Shown in pieces: positions 53,001-62,890 of a stretch of 64,000 bases of DNA (positions within the stretch are counted from its first letter, which is position 1; every line of letters begins with the position of its first letter). The notes under the pieces are model-generated. The model was not told the origin of the DNA. It saw only the letters and a program-made list of their open reading frames with translations, and did no database searches. Source of the stretch: Clostridium sp. SY8519 (GTDB lineage Bacteria; Bacillota; Clostridia; Lachnospirales; Lachnospiraceae); NCBI RefSeq assembly GCF_000270305.1, contig NC_015737.1, positions 2,108,501 through 2,172,500 of the forward strand. The letters run 5' to 3'. The translations under genes and the position numbers were made by a program.

Positions 53001-56000
53001 GTAATTCCCGCGCGAGCGGGGGTGATCCTGAGCGTAAAATTGGTTAAAGAGTCGGATTTGAGTAATTCCCGCGCGAGCGGGGGTGATCCCGCCGCAAGGC
53101 TGTCAATCTGCTTCTGCATTGCGTAATTCCCGCGCGAGCGGGGGTGATCCTACTGGCGTTTAGCCATGCGGGTAACAAGGTAAGTAATTCCCGCGCGAGC
53201 GGGGGTGATCCTCCGTTCCATGCCATCCCAGCTTGCTTGTGGACGTAATTCCCGCGCGAGCGGGGGTGATCCTATATATACCGTCCTTAAAAATCGCGTC
53301 TGTGGGTAATTCCCGCGCGAGCGGGGGTGATCCCAGCCTGTGCCATTCTAGCGATGCTATTCAGCCGTAATTCCCGCGCGAGCGGGGGTGATCCTAACCA
53401 ACCCTTCGTCCAGACGCTCTTTAAACCGTAATTCCCGCGCGAGCGGGGGTGATCCTGGAACGTTATCCAATTGTATCGCCTCCTTTCTGTAATTCCCGCG
53501 CGAGCGGGGGTGATCCCTCTTCCATAATTTCGAAAATATCATATGGTTCGTAATTCCCGCGCGAGCGGGGGTGATCCTGAGTTACACCGGTATGACAATT
53601 CGGGAACTTGGTAATTCCCGCGCGAGCGGGGGTGATCCTTGAAAGAAAGGCAGGAGAAAAAAGATGACTGAGTAATTCCCGCGCGAGCGGGGGTGATCCT
53701 CTGCATGAATCCATCGCCCACAGGCTCACCAGGTAATTCCCGCGCGAGCGGGGGTGATCCTGCGCAATCACGTTTTTGTTTTCTTCCGGCAATGTAATTC
53801 CCGCGCGAGCGGGGGTGATCCCGAGCGGACCGCCGAAGGGAGAGAACTTAGTGAGTAATTCCCGCGCGAGCGGGGGTGATCCTTCCACCGTCAAGCACGC
53901 TGATCTTTACACGGAGTAATTCCCGCGCGAGCGGGGGTGATCCTGCGCCGCAGCAGCGTGGGACGAAAAGAACGGAGTAATTCCCGCGCGAGCGGGGGTG
54001 ATCCTCCACCGCCCGCATATGCGTCGCATGGAATTTCGTAATTCCCGCGCGAGCGGGGGTGATCCTCTGATTCGCCCTTCCCCAATAAATTTATGAAGGT
54101 AATTCCCGCGCGAGCGGGGGTGATCCCGCATGGAGCCGATCGAAAAAAAGATACAAGATGTAATTCCCGCGCGAGCGGGGGTGATCCTAATTTTATACGG
54201 CCGTTCTGGCCGGGCGGAGAGTAATTCCCGCGCGAGCGGGGGTGATCCCGGTGGTATCACGTGGTTTGCCAGCAAAAAGTTGTAATTCCCGCGCGAGCGG
54301 GGGTGATCCCGGCGTTTTGCACAAATTTAGAGCCAGACACCTGTAATTCCCGCGCGAGCGGGGGTGATCCTGCGCAGCGGCAGCCTGGGACGAAAAGAAC
54401 GGAGTAATTCCCGCGCGAGCGGGGGTGATCCTATGTTTTTTTGTCATCCATTTTTCACCTCCTGGTAATTCCCGCGCGAGCGGGGGTGATCCTACTGGCG
54501 TTGAGCCATGCGGGTAACAAGGTAAGTAATTCCCGCGCGAGCGGGGGTGATCCCAGCACCATCATCATCGCGACATCATAGCCGTTGTAATTCCCGCGCG
54601 AGCGGGGGTGATCCTCAGCGCAATTTTTGCATGGCTTCCGACAACGGGTAATTCCCGCGCGAGCGGGGGTGATCCTCATTTTTACACCGGAGCAGGTGTA
54701 CCAGGTAAGTAATTCCCGCGCGAGCGGGGGTGATCCTATCGCATCCATGCCAGCGCTTCCGGTTCTGGCGTAATTCCCGCGCGAGCGGGGGTGATCCCAT
54801 GTGTACAGCTATGTGTTATGTACAACTGTCGTAATTCCCGCGCGAGCGGGGGTGATCCCGATGTGGATGCCTTCGCGGAAGCGTATCTTGCGTAATTCCC
54901 GCGCGAGCGGGGGTGATCCTATTCTTTGCTTTTGACTTTTGACCGTCCAAAAGTAATTCCCGCGCGAGCGGGGGTGATCCCGGCGAACGGCTAAACAGCA
55001 TCGCTAGAATGGCGTAATTCCCGCGCGAGCGGGGGTGATCCTCAAGTAATCAACGTGATTCTTTCCGTCAATTAGTAATTCCCGCGCGAGCGGGGGTGAT
55101 CCTCAGGTAATCCACGTGATTCTTTCCATCAATGAGTAATTCCCGCGCGAGCGGGGGTGATCCTGCGCCGCAGCAGCGTGGGACGAAAAGAACGGAGTAA
55201 TTCCCGCGCGAGCGGGGGTGATCCTGCGCCGCAGCAGCGTGGGACGAAAAGAACGGAGTAATTCCCGCGCGAGCGGGGGTGATCCTGACAGCGACAAGGA
55301 AGACCTGAAGCGCGCGAAGTAATTCCCGCGCGAGCGGGGGTGATCCCATGGGATTGGCCATGGAAGGCGGCAGATCAGGGTAATTCCCGCGCGAGCGGGG
55401 GTGATCCCGGCGGACGAGGATTGCACGGTGATTGCTTAATGTAATTCCCGCGCGAGCGGGGGTGATCCCCAGCCATACACAGCGGCAATTTTTCCCGGCA
55501 AGTAATTCCCGCGCGAGCGGGGGTGATCCCAACAATCTGTGTGTAAGGACTAATCAACTCAAGTAATTCCCGCGCGAGCGGGGGTGATCCCACGGTTGAC
55601 GTTCTGGCCAGAAGATCAATGTTGTAATTCCCGCGCGAGCGGGGGTGATCCCAACGGAAGTTGGACAGGATAAATGCATGTGGGGTAATTCCCGCGCGAG
55701 CGGGGGTGATCCCGAGCGATCCGCCGAAGGAAGGGGACTCAGCGAGTAATTCCCGCGCGAGCGGGGGTGATCCTGCTCGGAAGGTCATATCCTCTGCTTT
55801 GACGAGGTAATTCCCGCGCGAGCGGGGGTGATCCCAGGCGAACACCGGGAAAGGGCTGCAGTGGTTGGTAATTCCCGCGCGAGCGGGGGTGATCCTCACG
55901 GCATTTTTTAAAGCCCGTGAAAGCACCAGTAATTCCCGCGCGAGCGGGGGTGATCCCGCCGCGCCGCCGCAATTCTCTGCGCACGGAAGGTAATTCCCGC

Positions 56001-56627
56001 GCGAGCGGGGGTGATCCTGCTGAGAAAGGCAAACAAAAAAATGTCGTTGGGTAATTCCCGCGCGAGCGGGGGTGATCCCCCTCGCAAGCAGGCCCCACGC
56101 AAGTCGGCTCCGTAATTCCCGCGCGAGCGGGGGTGATCCTACGGCGATCCTGACGGCCTGGGCGATCTGCAGGTAATTCCCGCGCGAGCGGGGGTGATCC
56201 TCCGACAAGAGGCCGGCCATCAGCAACCATGTAGTAATTCCCGCGCGAGCGGGGGTGATCCTGGATTGACTACGCAAAGCCCTGCGATAATGGGGTAATT
56301 CCCGCGCGAGCGGGGGTGATCCTACCATTAGTCAAGATTCCGAACTTTGCTTTTGGTAATTCCCGCGCGAGCGGGGGTGATCCTAATTGCACTATCTTTG
56401 ATATTTTGTAAATTCAGTAATTCCCGCGCGAGCGGGGGTGATCCCTTTGTCCCCTGTGCCTTTGGCGCATAATTCCCGTAATTCCCGCGCGAGCGGGGGT
56501 GATCCTGCCATATTATGATCTGATTCTTTGATCCCAAAGTAATTCCCGCGCGAGCGGGGGTGATCCTCACCCCGGATGTAAAGCACGTCACTTTTTATGG
56601 TAATTCCCGCGCGAGCGGGGGTGATCC
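53001..56627 (+). CRISPR. Type I-E CRISPR array, segment 1 (60 repeats)
   Basis: Sixty 28-bp repeats at an exact 61-bp period (53001 to 56600). The repeat begins GTAATTCCCGCGCGAGCGGG and ends GGGTGATCC, containing the hairpin CCCGC-GCGA-GCGGG. Spacers are 33 nt. All sixty spacers that follow begin with C or T. The last spacer (56628-56651) is interrupted by an IS element. The reverse-strand reading frames in the array are artefacts. Confidence 0.99.
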
Positions 56628-56703
56628 TCACATCACAGGAATTGGAAATGCTGGTCCTATGTCAAGATTTAGCGCAAGTTAAAATGAGAAATTTATCCTT
56701 ATC

Positions 56704-57531
56704 TTAACTTACTAAGAGCAGTTCGTCTGTCTGCTCGTATAGCTTTTCAAAGTCATCCGGTGACATATAATCGCAATGGCTATGAATACGTTTGGTATTA
56801 TAAAAGGCTTCGATATACTCAAATACCAGGCGATATGCCTGCTGATAATCACGTATTTTAAAACGATTCAGCCATTCCCGTTTGATCAGTGCATGAAATG
56901 CTTCAATGCATGCATTATCCCAGGGAAAAGCCTTTTTCGAGTAGCTACGCTGCATTTTTACAGTAGCATCTCGATATGCCTTAGATACATACTGACTTCC
57001 TCTGTCACTGTGGATAATCAATGGAAGCTCTGTGTTCCGTTTGGCTTTCGCTTTGTTGATGGTATCAATCACACAGGATACCTCTAATGTCTTGCTAAGT
57101 GTCCAGGCAATAATCTTGCGGGAAAACAGGTCCATAATACTTGTCAGATAGACAAAGCCATCGACCGTCCAGATATACGTGATATCACTGCACCATACCG
57201 CATTGGGACGATCAGGGCTAAACTGTTCATCCAGGAGGTTTTTCAGTTCGTAACTCAAATCAGAGTCTATGGTAGTGATGGTCCATGGTTTCACCCATTG
57301 GGCTTTGATCCCCATTTCCCTCATACATTTTCCAACGGTACGTTCTGAGATGATCTCTCCCCTCTGACGTAGTTTTTTTGTTATTTTAGGGGCTCCGTAG
57401 TTTTGCTTCGATTCCTCATAAATATCCTGTATTTTTCTTTTTATGTATTCCCTGCGTTTTTCTGTATCAGAAGGAGTACGGTTCAGCCAGGAACGATATC
57501 CTGACCGTGAAACGCCTAAGTATTTCAGCAT
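56704..57531 (-). CDS. IS3-family transposase OrfB (DDE catalytic part)
   Basis: 275 aa from an internal ATG; the same frame opens upstream to the slippery site at 57633, so the working protein is probably the OrfAB frameshift fusion. The DDE catalytic triad is visible in CSDITYIW, IHSDRGSQY and NACIEAFHALIKRE, and an HTH_21-like region (YGAPKITKKLRQRG) precedes it. Catalyses excision and insertion of the element. Confidence 0.95.
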   Translation of the reverse strand: MLKYLGVSRSGYRSWLNRTPSDTEKRREYIKRKIQDIYEESKQNYGAPKITKKLRQRGEIISERTVGKCMREMGIKAQWVKPWTITTIDSDLSYELKNLLDEQFSPDRPNAVWCSDITYIWTVDGFVYLTSIMDLFSRKIIAWTLSKTLEVSCVIDTINKAKAKRNTELPLIIHSDRGSQYVSKAYRDATVKMQRSYSKKAFPWDNACIEAFHALIKREWLNRFKIRDYQQAYRLVFEYIEAFYNTKRIHSHCDYMSPDDFEKLYEQTDELLLVS

Positions 57532-57608
57532 TCCGGAGACGGAAACCCGGCGGCCCTGTTTTCTGGCAGCTTCCGTCTTTTTAGAAACCCCGAGATAAAT
57601 AGCTTCTG

Positions 57609-57896
57609 TTATTTTCCCAGAATGCTGATTGCTTTTTTTAGTACATCAAGTGCATCTTTGGCATCACGGAGTTCACGTTTCAGACGAGCGATTTCTTTCT
57701 GCTCATCGGAGGCGTAATTACCGGAACCACGAACAGTAATATCGCCAGACTCCCGGAACTCCCTCAGCCATCTTGTCAGGGTGCTGTAACCTACACCGAG
57801 ATTTTGGGCACAGCCACGAACACCTAGCTCCTTGTGTTCGAAATAATACTGGACTGCATCCAGTTTGAACTGTTTGTCATGTTGCCTTGCCATCAT
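57609..57896 (-). CDS. IS3-family transposase OrfA (HTH protein)
   Basis: 95-aa DNA-binding subunit with helix-turn-helix (LGVGYSTLTRWLREF) and a C-terminal leucine-zipper-like helix (EIARLKRELRDAKDALDVLKKA). The A7 run lies 8 codons before its stop, where ribosomes can slip -1 into the OrfB frame. AGGAGGATCT precedes the ATG. Confidence 0.95.
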   Translation of the reverse strand: MMARQHDKQFKLDAVQYYFEHKELGVRGCAQNLGVGYSTLTRWLREFRESGDITVRGSGNYASDEQKEIARLKRELRDAKDALDVLKKAISILGK

Positions 57897-58002
57897 GAGA
57901 TCCTCCTCCAGTACGATGTTTCTATTGTATCATGTATTGTCTATTTGGGACTTTCTCATTTTGACTTGCACTATTTATATTCTAGTACCATGCTTATCAT
58001 TG

Positions 58003-58762
58003 GTAATTCCCGCGCGAGCGGGGGTGATCCCATACCGGTTTGTATGGGATCCGTGCCGCCCGGGTAATTCCCGCGCGAGCGGGGGTGATCCCTTTGTCCT
58101 TTGCACTGATCCCGTCAGCGCTATGTAATTCCCGCGCGAGCGGGGGTGATCCTGATTCCGGCATCAAGGCCACCTCGTCAAAAAAGTAATTCCCGCGCGA
58201 GCGGGGGTGATCCCACGGGACGGGCTCCCATATTGATAGTGCCAACGTAATTCCCGCGCGAGCGGGGGTGATCCTATAAGACGGTGATTTCACTTTAATT
58301 CTATGAAGTAATTCCCGCGCGAGCGGGGGTGATCCTCTTAAAATCCGGATCCTGCGCGTACCGGTAAGGTAATTCCCGCGCGAGCGGGGGTGATCCCGCT
58401 GGCCGAAGCGTTCATAGATAAACATGAACGTAATTCCCGCGCGAGCGGGGGTGATCCCAGGAGGCTGACCAGATTGCCGACATTCTTAGCGTAATTCCCG
58501 CGCGAGCGGGGGTGATCCTGAAAGAAACTCACCCAAAGCAGTACGATTATAGTAATTCCCGCGCGAGCGGGGGTGATCCCAGGAAAAACTCAACCGGCTA
58601 AAATACATATACGTAATTCCCGCGCGAGCGGGGGTGATCCCGCCCGGATATCATCCGGGCAAGCTTGAAAAGTGTAATTCCCGCGCGAGCGGGGGTGATC
58701 CCATAAAGGAGATGCTTGACGATGGCAAAGAAGGGTAATTCCCGCGCGAGCGGGGGTGATCC
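58003..58762 (+). CRISPR. Type I-E CRISPR array, segment 2 (13 repeats)
   Basis: Thirteen repeats identical to those of segment 1 at the same 61-bp period, lying between the two IS copies. It is a continuation of segment 1, not a separate array: the phase and spacer length are restored when IS copy 1 and its TGC duplication are removed. All thirteen spacers begin with a pyrimidine. Confidence 0.98.
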
Positions 58763-58849
58763 TCAGACCCTCTCTCTCTCAATTTCTTGAGATAGGTTGG
58801 TCCTATGTCAAGATTTAGCGCAAGTTAAAATGAGAAATTTATCCTTATC

Positions 58850-59677
58850 TTAACTTACTAAGAGCAGTTCGTCTGTCTGCTCGTATAGCTTTTCAAAGTC
58901 ATCCGGTGACATATAATCGCAATGGCTATGAATACGTTTGGTATTATAAAAGGCTTCGATATACTCAAATACCAGGCGATATGCCTGCTGATAATCACGT
59001 ATTTTAAAACGATTCAGCCATTCCCGTTTGATCAGTGCATGAAATGCTTCAATGCATGCATTATCCCAGGGAAAAGCCTTTTTCGAGTAGCTACGCTGCA
59101 TTTTTACAGTAGCATCTCGATATGCCTTAGATACATACTGACTTCCTCTGTCACTGTGGATAATCAATGGAAGCTCTGTGTTCCGTTTGGCTTTCGCTTT
59201 GTTGATGGTATCAATCACACAGGATACCTCTAATGTCTTGCTAAGTGTCCAGGCAATAATCTTGCTGGAAAACAGGTCCATAATACTTGTCAGATAGACA
59301 AAGCCATCGACCGTCCAGATATACGTGATATCACTGCACCATACCGCATTGGGACGATCAGGGCTAAACTATTCATCCAGGAGGTTTTTCAGTTCGTAAC
59401 TCAAATCAGAGTCTATGGTAGTGATGGTCCATGGTTTCACCCATTGGGCTTTGATCCCCATTTCCCTCATACATTTTCCAACGGTACGTTCTGAGATGAT
59501 CTCTCCCCTCTGACGTAGTTTTTTTGTTATTTTAGGGGCTCCGTAGTTTTGCTTCGATTCCTCATAAATATCCTGTATTTTTCTTTTTATGTATTCCCTG
59601 CGTTTTTCTGTATCAGAAGGAGTACGGTTCAGCCAGGAACGATATCCTGACCGTGAAACGCCTAAGTATTTCAGCAT
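58850..59677 (-). pseudogene. IS3-family orfB with nonsense mutation
   Basis: Same frame as orfB of copy 1, but the Gln codon CAG is TAG at 59371-59369, splitting the protein into a 102-aa N-terminal part (to 59369) and a 143-aa part carrying the last catalytic residues. A second change turns Arg into Ser (DLFSRKII to DLFSSKII) at 59266. Confidence 0.93.
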
Positions 59678-59754
59678 TCCGGAGACGGAAACCCGGCGGC
59701 CCTGTTTTCTGGCAGCTTCCGTCTTTTTAGAAACCCCGAGATAAATAGCTTCTG

Positions 59755-60042
59755 TTATTTTCCCAGAATGCTGATTGCTTTTTTTAGTACATCAAGTGCA
59801 TCTTTGGCATCACGGAGTTCACGTTTCAGACGAGCGATTTCTTTCTGCTCATCGGAGGCGTAATTACCGGAACCACGAACAGTAATATCGCCAGACTCCC
59901 GGAACTCCCTCAGCCATCTTGTCAGGGTGCTGTAACCTACACCGAGATTTTGGGCACAGCCACGAACACCTAGCTCCTTGTGTTCGAAATAATACTGGAC
60001 TGCATCCAGTTTGAACTGTTTGTCATGTTGCCTTGCCATCAT
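59755..60042 (-). CDS. IS3-family OrfA of copy 2
   Basis: 95 aa, identical in sequence to OrfA of copy 1, with its A7 slippery run at 59779-59785. Without a functional orfB downstream, it can only make the DNA-binding part, which in IS3 elements can act as a repressor of transposition. Confidence 0.93.
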   Translation of the reverse strand: MMARQHDKQFKLDAVQYYFEHKELGVRGCAQNLGVGYSTLTRWLREFRESGDITVRGSGNYASDEQKEIARLKRELRDAKDALDVLKKAISILGK

Positions 60043-60137
60043 GAGATCCTCCTCCAGTACGATGTTTCTATTGTATCATGTATTGTCTATTTGGGACTTT
60101 CTCATTTTGACTTGCACTATTTATATTCTAGTACCAG

Positions 60138-61202
60138 GTAATTCCCGCGCGAGCGGGGGTGATCCTACTTCATCATTGCATTTGCAACGTTATCTGAAGT
60201 AATTCCCGCGCGAGCGGGGGTGATCCTGTAATTAGATGTGTAGACACTGACGGAATAGCGTAATTCCCGCGCGAGCGGGGGTGATCCCGGCTACAAGTTC
60301 AACCAAAATAGCGGTTTCGGGTAATTCCCGCGCGAGCGGGGGTGATCCGCTGAAACACTTAAATGCCCTGTTTGTGGCTCAGTAATTCCCGCGCGAGCGG
60401 GGGTGATCCCGTGGTGTAACTTTGCCCTGATATACATTCATAGTAATTCCCGCGCGAGCGGGGGTGATCCCCAGTGGAACGGTCCCGCCGGGTTACAATT
60501 AAAGTAATTCCCGCGCGAGCGGGGGTGATCCTGCTGGCGGTGATCCGGACACCGAGAACGGCGCGTAATTCCCGCGCGAGCGGGGGTGATTTTGCTGTAT
60601 GCTTCACTGCCAAACCTGCCAGAGCGTAATTCCCGCGCGAGCGGGGGTGATCCCGGTCATAGCAGTCCGGACAGATGAACGGATGCGTAATTCCCGCGCG
60701 AGCGGGGGTGATCCCCGCCACGCTCCGACAGGCTCCGCGCCCATGCCGTAATTCCCGCGCGAGCGGGGGTGATCCTGTGCTGCGCCGCATGATTTCCTTT
60801 TTCGGCTTGTAATTCCCGCGCGAGCGGGGGTGATCCTTATATCAGATACCGGTTGTCGCTACGATAGCAGTAATTCCCGCGCGAGCGGGGGTGATCCCCA
60901 GTCAGAGCGGAATGCAAGCGAAATAAAAACGTAATTCCCGCGTGAGCGGGGGTGATCCCGGGAAAACGTTGATCGTTTCAGGCAGATCGGCGTAATTCCC
61001 GCGCGAGCGGGGGTGATCCTCAAAATAAAAAGCCCCTACGTCCTTCAGCGCAGTAATTCCCGCGTGAGCGGGGGTGATCCCACTTTTAACGGGTTTTGTT
61101 AAATCCAATTTCGGTAATTCCCGCGTGAGCGGGGGTGATCCCATCGCAGTTCCTCCTAAAACGTTTCTTCGCTTGTAATTCCCGCATGAGCGGGGGTGAT
61201 CC
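60138..61202 (+). CRISPR. Type I-E CRISPR array, segment 3 (18 repeats, distal end)
   Basis: Eighteen repeats on the same 61-bp period, 60138 to 61175. Variants appear only here: the final CC is TT at 60565, and the repeats at 60931, 61053, 61114 and 61175 carry GCGTGAGC or GCATGAGC instead of GCGCGAGC. This decay marks the oldest, leader-distal end. Sixteen of 17 spacers start with C or T; the one at 60349 starts with G. The last repeat runs directly into an htrA fragment. Confidence 0.98.
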
Positions 61203-61681
61203 GCAATATCTGACGATGAATCAGATCCAACAACTTTTGCAATATATTTTTTGTTGTCTGAAGTTGTAACGCCTATTTTTGAGGCTCCGTTTACCACATG
61301 GGCACATGTAACAATGTATCCGTCCTTGGATACGACAACACCGGATCCTGCTCCGCCCGATACCTGTGCTCCGAACCATGACTGGCTTGTCTGCAGGTTC
61401 TCTGTGGTGATGGCAACAACGCTTGAGCTGATCTTCTTGGCTACCGATGCGGCACTGCCTGTACTGCTGGCCGATGTCGCTATGCTGCCGCTGTCGCTTA
61501 CCGTATTTATGACAACGTTTCCCGTGCCCTGAGTATAGATGTAGAACGCGCTTCCTGTAGCACCGGCCATGGCACACACAGCAAGGGCGGCTGCCTTTTT
61601 CAGGAGACCGCTGCCTTTTGGCTTGCGGATCATCTGGTGGAGGTTTTTTCTGTTTCGTTCGTTTCTGTTTCTGCTTTGCAT
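61203..61681 (-). pseudogene. HtrA-like serine protease, truncated at CRISPR array
   Basis: N-terminal part of a DegP/HtrA-type protease. A basic cytosolic start (MQSRNRNERNRKN), a membrane helix near residues 28-50, a Ser/Thr-rich linker, then the trypsin-like domain with SVVAITTEN, GAGSGVVVSKDGYIVTCAHVV (catalytic His) and KVVGSDSSSDIA (catalytic Asp). It stops being protease one residue after DI(A), where the sequence becomes CRISPR repeat. The serine motif and PDZ domain are missing from the window. The frame continues into the array to 60902, but that part is repeat-derived nonsense. Confidence 0.8.
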
Positions 61682-61864
61682 AATAGGCTTTATCACTTCT
61701 TTCTTCTGTTTTTCTTTGCACCCTAAATATGCTTTAAAACCGTGGAAAAGATGGCTCAGAAAAATGTGAAAGTGTTGGAAATGCATATACGTATGCAGAA
61801 AAAGGAAAGGCGGCTTCTTTGATAAGATTTCCTTGTGCCAAAACACATACAAGGAGGAATTTTT

Positions 61865-62780
61865 ATGCATACATTTCTTATTGATTCAGCAGTGACATCC
61901 TATCTCGGCTTTGAAAAGGGCAGGTATGAAACAGGAAGAAGACAGACTCAGCGATGATTTCACTGAGTATGTTCAGAAGCTGACTGAAAAGGTTCTGAAA
62001 AGCCCTTCCCTGAAAAGAGTGACTGTCGGCAGCAGTCATGAGCTTTTTCAGTATTTTTCAGAGGATCTTGCCAATGTGACAAAAGATATTGCGGGGCATT
62101 TCTATTCGGCAGGCAGTCAGGCTGACATTATGCCGGATGCGACACTGATCACGGCAAAGGGGAAACTTGACGGGGAAAGAGCCATTATCATCATCAGAAC
62201 AGACCATAAGCCTGCACCGTTCAGCAGCGCCGCAAAGGATGACGTGCGTATTGTGTGAAGACAGCTTCTTCCGTCATCGCCGAAGGCAGATGAGGCGGTT
62301 GTTGTCTGCTATGATTCACAGCGCGTGTTCATCATTGAAAAAAAGTATACCGTGGACGGAAAATCCGAAGCGATTCTTAACAGCTCGTGGATCCATGGTG
62401 ATGCTTCAATGACGGACCGCCAGAAGGAAAATGCAGTAAAGAGGATCATCAGAAAGGTGCAGAAGGAAACGCAGGATGAAATGTATATTCCAAAGCTCAA
62501 ATCAGTTCTTTCCCAGAATGCCGTTACTGAGTCTCCTGTGAACGTCAAGGAAGTCATCGAAGATGTCATTGGTCAGGAGGCTGATCAGTACATGAAGGCG
62601 GAAGGCGTCGGAGAGAAGGATGAGATGCAGAACTATTCTGATTCTTCAAAAGTTACAGTCACCACCGATACGGGCATCAGAATCACTGCTGAGGCTGATG
62701 ACGTTCTGAAAGGAAAAGATATCAGGATCGATGACGGAAAAATTATCATTTCCGGATTCAGTGAATACAAAATCAGCTGA
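61865..62780 (+). pseudogene. NdpA-like nucleoid-associated protein, broken
   Basis: The pieces together resemble the 37-kDa nucleoid-associated protein family. The start MHTFLIDSAVTSYLG (ATG 61865, AAGGAGGAAT upstream) shifts by +1 within 61893-61955 into the frame SDDFTEYVQKLTEKVLK. That frame meets an in-frame TGA at 62256-62258 and then continues in the same frame with LPSSPKADEAVVV, VFIIEKKYTVDGK, and the typical C-terminus VTTDTGIRITAEADDV...DDGKIIISGF. One frameshift and one stop imply a pseudogene, or sequence errors. The longest intact piece is 62325-62780 (151 aa). Confidence 0.65.
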
Positions 62781-62790
62781 TGATTTTTAT

Positions 62791-62816
62791 CGGGAACTCA
62801 GTTCCCGATTTTTTTG
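62791..62816 (+). terminator. Terminator after NdpA-like gene
   Basis: CGGGAAC-TCA-GTTCCCG perfect stem-loop, then A and a run of eight T. Confidence 0.85.
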
Positions 62817-62890
62817 TTTTTCATGGTTGAAGAAAAGCCTTCTGATGATCCATATTAAGGGCGACTAAAAGAAATAATGGAGGAAAATAT

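Larger units (their letters stand above)
56652..57990 (-). mobile_element. IS3-family insertion sequence, copy 1
   Basis: 1339-bp element between imperfect inverted repeats of about 40 bp starting TGGTCCTATG and, at the other end, TGGTACTAGA on the opposite strand. It is flanked by a 3-bp duplication TGC inside a spacer; deleting the element and one TGC restores a 33-nt spacer exactly. It encodes orfA and orfB on the minus strand with an A7 slippery run (plus-strand T run at 57633-57639) for a -1 frameshift. This copy looks intact. Confidence 0.95.
58798..60136 (-). mobile_element. IS3-family insertion sequence, copy 2 (inactivated)
   Basis: 1339 bp, with ends identical to copy 1 and only two substitutions noticed in the part compared (59266 and 59371), both in orfB. 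The flanking 3-bp duplication is GGT, spanning the last base of a spacer and the first two bases of the next repeat. One substitution creates a stop codon in orfB, so this copy cannot transpose on its own but may be moved by copy 1. Confidence 0.95.

Noticed and set aside
52889..61000. Many open frames across the array with SPPLAREL, ITPARAGIT and DHPRSRGNY repeats on the minus strand
   Set aside because: They are translations of the CRISPR repeat and are a known source of false protein families; no start sites or codon structure support them.
60902..61202. C-terminal continuation of the HtrA-like frame
   Set aside because: This part reads through CRISPR repeats and spacers and carries no protease or PDZ features.
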